Notes under the pieces: model-generated
Seen by the model: the letters and a program-made list of their open reading frames with translations, nothing else
Told to the model about the DNA's origin: nothing
Databases searched by the model: none
Part shown: positions 48,666 to 60,330 of the stretch, in pieces
Position numbering within the stretch: the stretch's first letter is position 1
Layout of the letters: every line of letters starts with the position of its first letter
Made by a program: the position numbers and the translations under genes
Assembly: GCF_027744825.2 (NCBI RefSeq)
Contig: NC_071336.1
Span: 11,285,001 to 11,349,000 of the forward strand
Length of the DNA: 64,000 nucleotides
Origin: Synchiropus splendidus
Lineage: Eukaryota; Chordata; Actinopteri; Syngnathiformes; Callionymidae
Reading direction: 5' to 3'

Positions 48666-50401
48666 CTGCCAAGGGCTGTCACATGGGTTCCCCAAATCCC
48701 TCCCATATTCTACATTTCCTTTTCATCTGCGGAAGGCAGTGTCCTTTCCACCAAGAATCTCCCAGGACGTCAACCTACTGCAATCGAGTTACAAGCATCC
48801 TAGTTAGCAACCCTTGAACATCCACTCACTATTAAGAAAATCAACTTTCCTTAATGGTGAGTTACTTTTGCATTGTTTGTACATTTCAACAATTTATTCC
48901 TTAACTGTGCAAGCTGTCTTTGATTGATTTGGCATTTATTCCAATATATCCATAAAATCTTCTCCATCACCCACTCTGTAGTAACCATGGCCTCTGACTC
49001 AAGGGGAGTAAAGTTTCTGTGCAGCTTTTTTGACATCTTTCATTAACCTTGATCAGCAAAGGCTTTTAGAAACGGGAGTTATATGCCTCCATAAAAGATG
49101 GACATGAGTCTACTCCTTAAAGAGGCCCTATTCCTCACTGTCCTCCTCACTGTGAGGGTACTTTTGAGCTGCTATAGTGATGTTTCTTGCGCCATAGAAT
49201 TTTTACAGATGAAATGTGACTCATGTGACTCAAAAAATATGAGACGAAATTTGTGTCGCAAAATGTTTTTAAATCACATTATGCAAAGTTAGCGTGGAAA
49301 GCAGTCTGCGTCCACAGACCTTCCTGCCTCAAAGTAGTCACCAGGACACCCAGTTTTTTGTTGCCATTTCAGGTGTCTTTGCTCTTTTCATTATACAAAA
49401 ATATTCAAGAGCATGCCATGGTTATATAATCATATCTCAAGTGATGATTCAAAACCACCTTCACTGACAAAAAGAAAGAAACTAAGAGCAGGTAATGTAT
49501 CATATGTTTGATCTTTATATGACAATAAATATGAAAATGTGAGTGGTGGTTGATGAAAGATGACTTTGATGATCATGAAATCATGTAAACAATAATCCGT
49601 CCATCATCACAAGAATAATCCCCCATCTCATTAGTGGACAGTTTCATGCACAGTTCAGGGTTTTGGTGCTTTGGCTGGTATGAAATTGTGTTTATGTAAT
49701 GCTCTAGGGCACCACACACATGCACACACACACACTATGAATGGATCATGAAGAGAATGTTACAGTACCATCCAACTACCCATCTGCTCTCACTTAAAGA
49801 CATCTTGAGCTCTTCTCACCTGCTTTCCCCTTCACACACACTCTTGCACACGCACAGACACCCCAGCGATGAAAGTGTTACGACTTTGTATCTTATTAAT
49901 CACCATGGAAACTGTGTCAGACCTACTTTCCCCCTTCTGTTTTCGTCAACATTTTCACTCACAGGTCACACACACACACACACTGGCCGGTACAACCATC
50001 GAGTCTGTTTTGATCGGTGAGATTGAAACTAAACGGTGCATGCCCTGATGAGCTAGCTTACACTCATTTGTCCAGGAACTCAACTCAGACAAGAAGTTTA
50101 ATGATCTGCCATGCTGCACTACCAATTCCAGGCACAATTCGCTCGCCATTTCTGAACCTTGCTGAGTTCTAAACACATCAGATATGTTTGTGTTTCCAAT
50201 CTTAACTTGGGTAATAAAGCGCTGCCCTTAAGGGAGAACCAAATTAGGACAACTGGATTAATGGGAACTGAGTGAGGCAGGGATCTGAGAATAACCATGG
50301 ACCCGACACACACAAACGCACACAGTGAATGTCCTACTCACATGTGCAAATATTCACAGCAGAATTCATTCAGTGTTTGAAGTCTGAAATTAACATCGGC
50401 C

Positions 50402-50403
<2 letters not shown>

Positions 50404-50441
<38 letters not shown>
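50404..50441. repeat. (TG)19 microsatellite
   Basis: Uninterrupted TG run in slc8a4 intron 1. Shorter TG/CA runs occur at 51257-51295, 51410-51424 and 49968-49982. Confidence 0.95.
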
Positions 50442-50445
<4 letters not shown>

Positions 50446-52009
50446 TGTTTGCGGTTAATATCCACTTAGATCTGTCTAAAAGCATCTTTGAAGTCCTAAT
50501 TCAGATCCCGGCAGCATCTGAGCGAAGCTAAGAAGCAGAGTAGGACGGGGAGGGTGTTAAGTGTTAAGCGGGGAACAAGAGGGGTGTGGATTGAGAATGA
50601 GCAATAAACACTGGAGAGTGGAAGCAAACCAAGCATCCGGCGAAGAAATTGTAATGTTTCCTGCGGCAGTCACATGATAGCACTCTATTTTAGAGAGCGG
50701 CAGAAGAATGCATTCACAATTACGATAATCATGGGTTTGAAATGTAATCTTTCGACACTATTTAGAGAGTTTTCACTCCTAATTGAACCATAAACAATTT
50801 CTTGCTTTCACAAACTAGGGCAGGGCAAGGAACTTCATGTACTTGGAGCAAGGACCACTTCACTGGAACATCTGTCCAGATGGGTAATTTCAGTGAAAGC
50901 AACTGACCAGACTGATCTGGTATGTGCTCCTCATGCTATCAGTGAGATGATGGTGTCACATGACTGCCAGTAATTACGACCACAATGGAGGGTGTGCAGC
51001 TGCAGGGATTCTAACTGGCCAGGACAATATCACAGACTCACTGCAGGATTGAAGTAATCCCAATCTCATCATGGATATTACACGTATGCTCTTACGCAAT
51101 ACACAATCAGCATAATCTGCTGCCAGCATTTTATGATGGCCATGGACACATGCACACACACACACCACCAACACATGGATACAATGGGTTTGTTTTTTTT
51201 CAGCTGCCCGACGTAACGCAGATGCTTATATCTAGTGAGTTTCTGTTTGCTGCTTAGTGTGTGTGAGTGTGTGCGTGTGTGTGTGTGTGCGTGTGATGAT
51301 GAGAGGTAGTGGCAGTACAGCTCTCAGACTCCCTTCCCTCCCTAATGTCACACACAGAAAGGATTGGAGGCTGCCTGGGGGAGCACGCACACGCGAAAGC
51401 ATACACGCACCACACACACACACTTACACACACTCTTATCATGCATGCCTAAATGAACATGAACATTTAATCTTCACATACTGATGGAGATGTCCCATGT
51501 TCCTCTGGATTCCAGAGTGTTCTCTGACTCGTATGGATTTGTTTGTCTTTGCTACACTGACTCTGCGATGCACACACACCCAAATATGCTCAGAGACCAG
51601 GATGTTCACTTAAGTGTTATCTTTCTGCCGCAGGGGGATGTTAGCACACATGAACTCACATGAAGACCATAACAGAAAGTCAAACACCTTTTCGATTACG
51701 CACACTCATAGAGGCATACCACGAGGATTGCTGAGAGAGGACTCACAGAGCTTCTCTTCCATCCTGTTGGCCTATCCGCATCTACTTTTTGCTGCTACAA
51801 CCAAATTTAAAGATGTGAAAGAAAGTTGGCGTACACTGATGTTTGTCAGTGCCAGTTTTCTAGGTTGCTCATTCCACATTTTTATATTAAATATATTAGA
51901 TTGTTGATTGGTTGCTAAAAAAACAAGCCCACCATAAATGGCCTTGTAATTTAGTTTGATATTATGAAGTGGCTCACGGCAGAATGCGTTAACTTAAAAC
52001 AGTTTATTC

Positions 52010-52085
52010 ACAGGAGACTTACCAGTGAAACCTTGTGAATCAAGAGGATGTGCTCTAACCACTGTACTACCACAAAGTCACATGA
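52010..52085 (-). mobile_element. Candidate tRNA-derived SINE head
   Basis: The minus strand reads TGGTAGTACAGTGGTTAGAG, close to a pol III A box in tRNA-like SINEs. It is followed about 30 nt later by AAGGTTTCACTGG, a poor B-box match. It cannot fold as a working tRNA as read. Tentative. Confidence 0.35.
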
Positions 52086-54719
52086 CTCGACGTTCACATG
52101 AGTATTGGTAGCCCAGCTTGCTGTACCTTAGGTACTTCTGAATTGACGCCACTGCGGCTTCTACTTTTTCGCAGGTGTCACGACATTCATGCAAACCTTG
52201 CAATATTCTTATTGACTCAGGATTCACAGAAATTTAGAAAGCAATCAGTTTGAGTTGTGAATATGTGTTTCATCTAAACTATCTAGGCATTTACCAAGGC
52301 CAAAAATATCACAGTCCATTTCTGAAGTCATCCTGCTTCAGGTCAGGCTCATTGTTCATGATCTTTCTGTGATAATCCAACTGCATGCACATACACACAT
52401 CAGTCTAGTGACGGTTACAAGATTTCACAATTACACTGTCATACGCTCATGAACACACACTGCATGCTGAAAAATCGTGCACTCAGACATGCAGCGTGTG
52501 CCTGTTTTTGCATGTGTGCGTTATAGAGGGAGAGAGAGACTCAGAGATCAGATTATATAAGGCAGGTTTGGGTTTATGCTGCTGTCACAGATTACAGTGA
52601 AGTGGAGTGAAGAGAAGCAGAGACGACCATGGTTAGCTAAGAGTCAAATACTTTTTAGCTCTTTATGTCACTTCCTGCTCATATGAATCACCACAACAGA
52701 CAATTCCCTTTTTTATCTTATTGATATCCAATAAAATCTTTCAGGTAACATTCAGCTAAATATTTAGTTTTCTATGGAAAAACCTGGTTTTCAGCACATT
52801 CAAGAGGACCCATACAGACTGTGGGACACTGTTATTTTCTTCATTGGACTCTCTGCTTGGTGTTCACCGGCTCCCATCAGCCTAAAGTAATGAAAGGTCA
52901 AAGGTCAAGATGTCCCAGCAGGGCGCTCAATCAGCTGTCAGCCCAATCTTAATCAATTTGAGTTGACATTTATGAACTGAAATCAATAGCTTCCTGACCC
53001 CACAATTTCAGTAGACATCCAAAATACATTCAAATTATGAAACCTACAGAGTGGTGTCATTATATTCCGTAATCTCCACCACTGTAAATCTGCTACTTTC
53101 GTTACGTGCTCTGAACCCTGCGGCTTAAACACACAATGCGGCTAATGTATGGATTTTTACAGCCTAACGGGTTTCAAGATATTGAGCCTCATTACATCAG
53201 ACCGACGAAATTACAAGCGCTTTATTTACACTGAAGCGTGAACAGTGGCAACTTTGAAGTAAATAAAAGACCTTTAATTTCATTGGTCTAATGTGACGAG
53301 TCTAATTACATTGGCGGCAAGATGCGCGTTCAGAACAGCGCTGAGGCTTAGCTGTGTACCAAACCTATTTCTTCTTAAATCTAATGGGTGCAGCTTATAT
53401 TCCAGGTGCACTCAATAGTCCTCAGTACGCTACAGAATTGACCGGAGTGTAAGGACCTGAGTCAGATTGTTACATTAAAATACGCAGATCAAGCTACACA
53501 AAATCATAAATGCAATAGCTCCAAGTTGCCACACACCGGTGGATTGTCATTGTCAACACAAAGGATGGGTTAAACTCACAAGTTTCTTCATAAAACAAAA
53601 TTTTCTGAGAAGACTTTGAACACTGTAATACAAGAATGATAGATGTAGAGTGTAGCGATATATAGAGTATGTAAATTCTACCTGGCCACGTTGTTCACGT
53701 CCAATTGAAAAGAGCTTCATGTACATATACTGACTGATACTGTCACACGGGAAAAATCACACAGTGCAGTCTGGCTTTTGTTACAATACCTCTGTAAAAC
53801 ATTCACACAACAGAGTCGCACATAGTTTAGATCATCAGCCTGAGCCCCATTAACACAAAAATCAAGTCTGCCTATAAAGCTGATGCCCAGGATGTTAGCA
53901 AAGCCAAGACTTAAAATGAACAAGGACGGATGTTTCCTGTGGGAGGATTTGGGCCTGTAGCAGTACTTGTGATAACTTATACAGTAGTTTGGATGAGGAC
54001 ATATCCTCCTGATAATGAGCAGAATGAGCTGCAAGATAAAGGTGTTAAAGGAGTATATGCTATACGGGAAGAGTTGATCGTACAGCTTCGCCCATGCTCT
54101 CTGCCGACATCCAGCGAGAGAACATGAGCAGAATTTTCTTCATCACCGTAGCTATCATTTTTCACATCTGTATTTGTTCTCCACGGATGTAAGACGCTGA
54201 AACCAATCCTTTGAGTGAGTATAATGCATCAAAATTTGAATTTAGATCAAGACTAATCTTGTACGGACTTATATGGCAGACGGTCTTTCAAGTAGTCGAA
54301 GTGGGTTTTACGTACAACAGATGATCCTGGCCGTGTTTCTGCTGAAGTACATAGCATCCAATATAAACAACCACTTGGCCAGCTAATCTGCCATCCTAAA
54401 ATAAATCCTTTGGAACTCAGTAAGAAGGAGACCAGAGGGGAGACCTACCAAAAACATTTTTTTTATCATGATTGTGACATTAGAAGGTCATGGGCTCAAA
54501 TGGACGGGAATAGATTCCTGTGACATGACCTATAATTGAGCTACTTTGTATACACAGATGTAGGATCATCATCATTTATATTACTAAAAACGAGTTCCCA
54601 TTCAAGTCAAATCACATTTTCATGTCACTCTCAATGAAAGATATAATCCAAAATACGTTGAGAAAATCTGCCAGAAATGTCTAAGATTGAAAGAGCTTCA
54701 GCTTGGAAAAAAACCTGGC

Positions 54720-54990
54720 AACACCGTCTGCCTGCCATTTCTGTCTCCACCCTTTGTGTGGTTTTTACTCTTTCATTATCGTCGTCCCCATGTCTCCACG
54801 CCTGCGTTGCTGCTCTCCTTCCTTCACCTACACGCCGTTATGTCCACCCCCATCTGTCATCCTCTCTTCTATTCTTCATTTTAGCTTCACCCATTCTCAG
54901 TCTCGCCCCAGTCTCCTCAACTTCTTTTTTCCGTCCATCATCCTCCTCTCACTCCAGTATCTTGTACCAAGCATTTCATCCGTTTTCTCC
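54720..54990. repeat. Pyrimidine-rich low-complexity tract
   Basis: Plus strand C/T-rich (tcctctcttctattcttc and similar). Several overlapping 60-130-codon frames in all phases arise from it and are not accepted. Confidence 0.6.
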
Positions 54991-55248
54991 AGCTGACCCA
55001 AACAATCCATTTGAAAATCACTTTGGGTTTTCTTCGGAAGAATTTCATTTTGAGGAAGCAAATTAACACCAAGTACAATATTTATTTCCCTGGAAGAGCT
55101 GTCAAAGCAAATGAAGCCTGAACTACACCGTCTCACAAAGACAGTTAACATTCACAGGGGTCAGCTGCAAGAGGACCATTGTCACAGTCCCACCTCCATC
55201 TGGATTGGAAAAGACTTCACCCTTCATTTTTTTGCAACTTTTCATTTA

Positions 55249-55330
55249 CAGCACTGGTGTCAAACTTAAGGGCCAGTGGCCAAATCTGGCCCACCAAGTC
55301 ATTTTATGCGGTCAGCAAATGCTTTCAATG
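55249..55330. mobile_element. hAT-type element end
   Basis: CAGCACTGGTGTCAAACTTA, AGGGCCAGTGGCCAAATCTG, GCCCACC match the frequent vertebrate hAT terminal wording (CAG-GGTGTCAAACT ... GGCCAAATCTGGCCC). Only one end is recognised. Confidence 0.5.
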
Positions 55331-57900
55331 CAGTCTTGACTTGGACTTAGATTCAATAGTAATTTTAAGTGCATCAAAAACCACCTCCAGTATGTGTCAA
55401 TATCATGACGGACAGATCGAATTCTGAAAAACTGATGCAGACGTTCCAGGATGAGAAAGCAGAGTTCTAATTCCATGCGTTGAGTGAAGTTGGTAGAGAG
55501 GGAGTAGCATTTTGGTATTTTGACCCTGGGTGACAAAGGAAACTGATGCCACTCAGGACACAGGATCACATTCAATGCATCTGTACTCAAAGCCAACACA
55601 CTAGCTTTTCCTCATCCCCTCTTACTGACCAACTTGCATGTCATATTTTTCATTCTGTCATTCATTTTCCACTTCTCATGAATTTGTCACAGACTTCTCT
55701 TCGCATAATGGGGGATGTGAAGTTGCAATTTGGCTCACAGTCCAGGAAATGACGTAACCGGCTGAATCAATTCGGGGACTAATGAAGTTGTTGATTTGGA
55801 ACTCACCATAAGAAGGTTTTCAGCTGCGCATTTCACAGAGAATGCCTGTCACCAGTCACTCCTGAGACGCTGCAGCAGGGGCTGGAGCATTAGACACCAA
55901 GGGACATGGAGCACAGGCACGCAAACAGACGCTCATTCTCACACACACTTGTTCATACAGCAATTCAGAAGTACAACTTCACATCTGCCTCCTGTGGAAA
56001 TAATCCACCGTAGGCTTATGACAGTACAAGGAGAACCGAATGCTAATCAGAAAGACGTCCCCAACCCAGGGATGTTCAAAGCAGGAATCACCCTGCAATC
56101 TGATGTCACCATGTTAAGTTATAGTGCATAAACAATCCGAATTAAAATAAATATGGAAAAACAATCCGTGACGAACAGCCATATAAAGTGAAAATAAATT
56201 AAAAAAATAAAACTGTCTCATCTACCCGCACAGTTCTTGCTGAGTCAACCTCTGTCTCAGACCGAAGAGACAAAATCTTCAAAAAATTTGGAAGCAGTTA
56301 CACACTACATTTATAAATTTTGCAAGGATACATATCCCTCTTTGGAACTAGCAAGTCTGCAATTGTGCCAGAAGTAGTTCCGCACATCCGTCCACACACT
56401 AACAAACTCACACACAGGAGGATTATGGGAATATCCCATCGCCAGCACTGGCAGGAACCTGCAGTAACAACTGTAACCAGATTAACCTGGAGGAGAAGGT
56501 GGAGGGGGGGTGTGAACATTCATTCAAGGATTAGAGGATGGAGATCAACAGGGAAGACCTGGATATTTTTGGTACCAGAATACACAGACGTGTTCCTGTA
56601 GCATCAACATCAAAAGAAGACGGTGGCTCATGATTTGAATACCAACTATATGATTAAACATTGAAAAGTTTGACTTAGATGAATATAGTTCAAACAAATC
56701 TATAGGTTACATACATGTTGGTAAATATAAATAAAATCCACTCAGTTCAGAGTGTAAACAAAGTTCTGGAAATGCTACATTTAAAAGAAGACTTCAGTCC
56801 ACAACAGGACTCGGGATCTCTATCTCAGATAATAAGCATATTAGATAAGTAATTGAACACAATATCCTGGATGAGCTCAAGGCTGCACTCTATAGTCCAG
56901 TCGTCCATTATACATTTTGGCTTTCTTACAGCTCCCGTTATTTATTTATTCATTCATTTTCATTTCATGTAATTAGTCCAACTTCAAATGTGTTCAGGAA
57001 AAAATAATAATAAGTCTTCATCTGTGGAAAGAAATCATTAAAGGACAAGAAATGTTTTTTTTCCTTTGATGGATGAATAATTCAACGTTTGTGGCAGTAA
57101 AATAACATGAATAAATTTTTGAAGACCCAGTTGGAGTCAGTTCATTGTCCCCAAGTTACCCAACCCCAGAGATATGTAGCTCAACATGGCACAAGAGTAA
57201 CTTAAAGGCATCTCAGTTCATCACACTGGTGACTCTCTCAGATTTATGTCCCTCACTAGAGAGCATTGAATTTACAACCACAGAAAGGACACTGTAACAA
57301 CCGTCATGGGTGAACTACTTGTCTTCCTCTAAAGGTAAGACATATTTCACTACACATAACCAGAACTTCACTAAGACCAGACAATTCCAGCTTTATTTCT
57401 TAACACTTGACCTGAAAAACATGGCAGTAATGACACCATAAACAAAAATGACCTCAAATTGTACATCAGGACTAGTAATAGTAGACATATGTGATACTCC
57501 AAAATGAGACCATTAAAGCTCCATCAGTTATATTCGAAGAACTCAGTGTTACAGATCGAACAGTAAGACCCGGTGCTCAATGTGCAGGACCTGACACTCC
57601 GCACCAGTGGTGCGCTGTTATATGGCATAAATGATATACATTTCACCTAAGGCTACTGTCATATTGTGACAAGCCTTCAAATGCTGACATAAAAACAAAG
57701 CACTGATGAATGAATCTGCTGCACTTTGGTTTACGATCAGTTTTAGACCTACATTTAGCATTCAAAGCTCTAAAAATAATATTGGTACTTACTGAGACTT
57801 TGATACACGTTGACTTTGTTGACAAAGCCATGCATCTGTCCAGGTAAGAGTTGTCAAATCTGATCAACGACAGCGAAGAATACATGATTTCAAGTGATTA

Positions 57901-58225
57901 AAAAAAAAAAACACACACACACACACACACACAGTAATGTTTTTATGCTTAGTGGGGACATTGTTCATGCTTTCCCCAGCCTTTCACCCTAAACCTAACC
58001 ATCCAAAACAAATGGCTGACTTCAACCAGGAACTAAAACAAACTTAAATTCAATTATAATGACCCAGTTATTTTGAAGTCTTCATCCTCTAATTCATGCC
58101 TAACTTTGTAGGGTCCAGCCAAATGATACCCACAAAGGCATAAGGTCCCCACAAGTATAGGGTTTTGTCAAGAATTGGTCCCCACAAGATGGAAAAACAA
58201 GTATATATACTGTGAACACACACAC
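57901..58225 (+). repeat. Copy 4 of the dispersed short repeat, most complete, flanked by CA runs
   Basis: A CA run (57911-57932) leads into GTGGGGACATTGTTCATGC, CCCCAGCCTTTCACCCTAAA, CCTAACCATCC, AATGGCTGACTTCAACCAGG, AATTATAATGACCCAGTTAT, TTTGAAGTCTTCATCCTCTA, GGGTCCAGCC, then two GTCCCCACAAG units and a second CA run (58217-58227). The ends GTGGGGAC and GTCCCCAC are inverted with respect to each other, as in a small MITE. Confidence 0.75.
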
Positions 58226-59456
58226 ACTCCCCACACAGACAAACACAAATTCAAGTGAATAATCTGTAAATACATTTGAATCTATGATTACATTGTGACT
58301 CAGTTGTAACCCAAAATACTTCAAAATTAGATGCTTTCACTGATACAGAGCTCTTATCTGTTGACGTCACAGCCATGGAAGAAACAGGTAGAACTGAGCG
58401 ATAATGTCGTCTCCACAGTGATATGACCAACGTTTAAATACATAATGATTCATGATTTTGGAGGCGCTTTCCAGCAATGCTTACCTTCAATGTTGCTGCT
58501 TTAGGTACAGAATGTTTCCAAGCTGGTTCCTGCAGTTTACAACAACTATGCAAGTATTGCACTGGAATTTCTTTTTTAATGCTCTCATAATGACCCTGTA
58601 TATTTTGTTTTGTGTTTATTTTCATAAATTTAGTTTTTAGGGACAAGACCGCCTTCTCAGAAACACGTCTGTTTTAGTTATTATACATGAGTTGATGTCG
58701 CAAAATGTGTTGCTACTGTGAATTCAATTTACAATTTATCCCACAAATATTAGTCCTTATAGCCCAGCTCTAGTCGGCAAGTAATACCTGACATCAATGA
58801 CCTACCGCTTCATGTTGAACCATAATTTCTCTAACATCAAGTACAAGGTATATAAAGTGAGATGCCACAGAGTATGCAGTGAAGGTGTTAAAGACCTGAC
58901 TGTCTTCGTCACAAACCTTGCAATTGATATTGGACACCCACAGTAGCAGTCGTCACTTCAGACATTGCACATGTGGTCCGCACCAAAGACCTCACACTGG
59001 GCATTCAAGACCTGACAGTCTGGACCAAAGACCCGGCACTCAAGGTCAGAGACCAGAATTGTGGATAGAAGGCATTTCATTTAGTGTCTCATTTGTCCAC
59101 ACAGAGGACCAACTACTTGAAGTCCAATATCTGTTAGACACCTGGAAGCTAAAACTAAGACCTAGCATGGGAAGCAGGGTATTAAAACAACAGATGACTG
59201 GCGATACTAGCCATGTCCATGACATTTACAAATTAATACCTGACACACTTCAACAAGAACCTCAGTTTCGAACATCATGACTCTGGCCATGTCACGCCAC
59301 CTTCCGACATGTGACCTGACCCACAGACAGATCAGAATTCTGTGTGGCGATTTTTGGATTCATTTATCAACCAGATTTGTGTGACAGCTTGACCCTTGCA
59401 TAATTTATGACTGTGACATATTTTCTTTCATTATTGATCGCTGTTGAACGTGTCAG

Positions 59457-59699
59457 TGCCATTGGTGTGCTGCTGTCACCTTCATCATCACTGTCCTCAC
59501 ATCAGTCATAATTATTTTGGTCATTCTGCAGCGTGAACGTCCCAACACCATCCTGGATGCCCAGATTCATGATGAAAATGGCCATATTGAGCTTCATTTA
59601 AACCAAAAGAACATGAGGCATCCACAGTATCATCATCCTAAATACTTCAATAAAAGCAGTTCTAGCCATGATCGCCCTCATTATGACTTTCTCTTTTGA
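59457..59699 (+). CDS. Orphan terminal exon: predicted membrane span plus cytoplasmic tail, family unknown
   Basis: After a possible acceptor (gaacgtgtcag, ending 59456) an open frame of 80 codons ends at TGA 59697-59699. It opens with a strongly hydrophobic run (AAVTFIITVLTSVIIILVIL), then a basic stop-transfer QRER, then a polar tail (RPNTILDAQIHDENGHIE and more) ending in His/Ser/Tyr-rich HYDFLF. This is the layout of the last exon of a type I membrane protein. The frame is closed just upstream by TGA at about 59443, so earlier exons would be required; I found none. It lies on the plus strand inside slc8a4 intron 1, only 430 bp from the CpG region. There is no obvious poly(A) signal downstream. 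A fluke or a remnant is possible. Confidence 0.35.
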   Translation, partial: CHWCAAVTFIITVLTSVIIILVILQRERPNTILDAQIHDENGHIELHLNQKNMRHPQYHHPKYFNKSSSSHDRPHYDFLF

Positions 59700-60130
59700 T
59701 TGACATCATTTCAGTTCATTGCACTGGCAGTGGTTCTATAGACAGCCCTGGCCATTTTCGCACCCTGCAGCCTGACCGACGCTCCATTACCCGTCTGCCT
59801 CGCTCCTCCTGACCCCGACGCTGCCCTCCTCTACCGGCAGGTTGGTCACCGCTCGGCTGGCTGAGCGACCAGGGATTTAGATCGCTCACCGGTTCTCCAC
59901 AGAGAGGCTCTTCAGCAGCAGCGCTTCTCCACTCCGGTGAACCGAGGCAAGACACACTCTCTGTCGGAGCACCGAGCACCGGGCTCTGCGGTGGGACACA
60001 CCTGAGACGCCCGGTCCCAGCTATTGAGGTTAATGTTGGGCTTACAGGTCTGATCCTCAGAGGCGTGCGCGAGCGTCGAGATGCCAGTGCTGCACGCGCA
60101 CAAACGGTCGGTTTGGCGATGGGAACTTAC

Positions 60131-60230
60131 CGTGATGCCGCTGGTCGTCACTCTACGCGGGGGGCAGCAGGGTGGGAGTCCGTCCACTGGCTCGGTCACT
60201 CATCTCCTCCCCTGAATGAAACGCTCTCCT
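60131..60230 (-). other. slc8a4: Candidate non-coding exon 1 of slc8a4
   Basis: The minus strand has a near-perfect donor, CACG|gtaagt, after 60131 within a CpG-rich stretch. No coding exon upstream of 34224 is needed, and the exon there starts with an acceptor, so a non-coding first exon must exist somewhere above 34356; this is the best candidate. The upstream limit (60230) is approximate because no start site can be read. If correct, intron 1 is about 25.8 kb. Confidence 0.45.
60153..60203 (-). promoter_or_regulatory. Short upstream ORF in candidate slc8a4 exon 1
   Basis: ATG at 60203 opens MSDRASGRTPTLLPPA and stops at TAG (60155-60153), all within candidate exon 1. If transcription starts above 60203 this uORF would precede the exchanger start and could lower its translation. 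Confidence 0.3.
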
Positions 60231-60330
60231 GCTCTGGAATGGTAACGGCGCGCGCGCACTGATCAGCCGCGCGCCCTGCTGCTCCCGCCCTCTCCTTCGC
60301 ACGCGCGTGTATACTTAAAACCGTTCGTAT

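Larger units (their letters stand above)
34356..60130 (-). other. slc8a4: slc8a4 intron 1 (about 25.8 kb, inferred)
   Basis: If exon 1 is at 60.1 kb, this whole interval is one intron. It contains a Tc1-like remnant, LINE fragments, GATA, TG and CA microsatellites, a tRNA-derived SINE candidate, a hAT-type end and the orphan exon at 59457. I recognise no complete gene in it. Confidence 0.45.
59750..60330. promoter_or_regulatory. slc8a4: CpG-rich region, probable slc8a4 promoter
   Basis: CG dinucleotides are dense here (for example gcgcgcgcgc at 60250 and gcgcgcc at 60270), against scarce CG in the flanking 20 kb. It ends with acgcgcgtgt near 60301. A GCATGCGCAC at 60343-60352 matches an NRF-1 half-site. 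Chance open frames on both strands in this region reflect the composition. Confidence 0.55.

Noticed and set aside
54677..55066. 129-codon plus-strand frame
   Set aside because: Pyrimidine-rich low complexity; several overlapping frames of similar length occur in all phases.
58918..59280. 120-codon plus-strand frame just upstream of the orphan exon
   Set aside because: Its codons follow a decayed repeat phrase, it starts without good context, and it does not join in phase with the orphan exon by any clear splice pair.
60065..60262. Plus-strand 65-codon frame in the CpG-rich region
   Set aside because: CpG-rich DNA has few stop codons; the minus strand there has the convincing splice donor.
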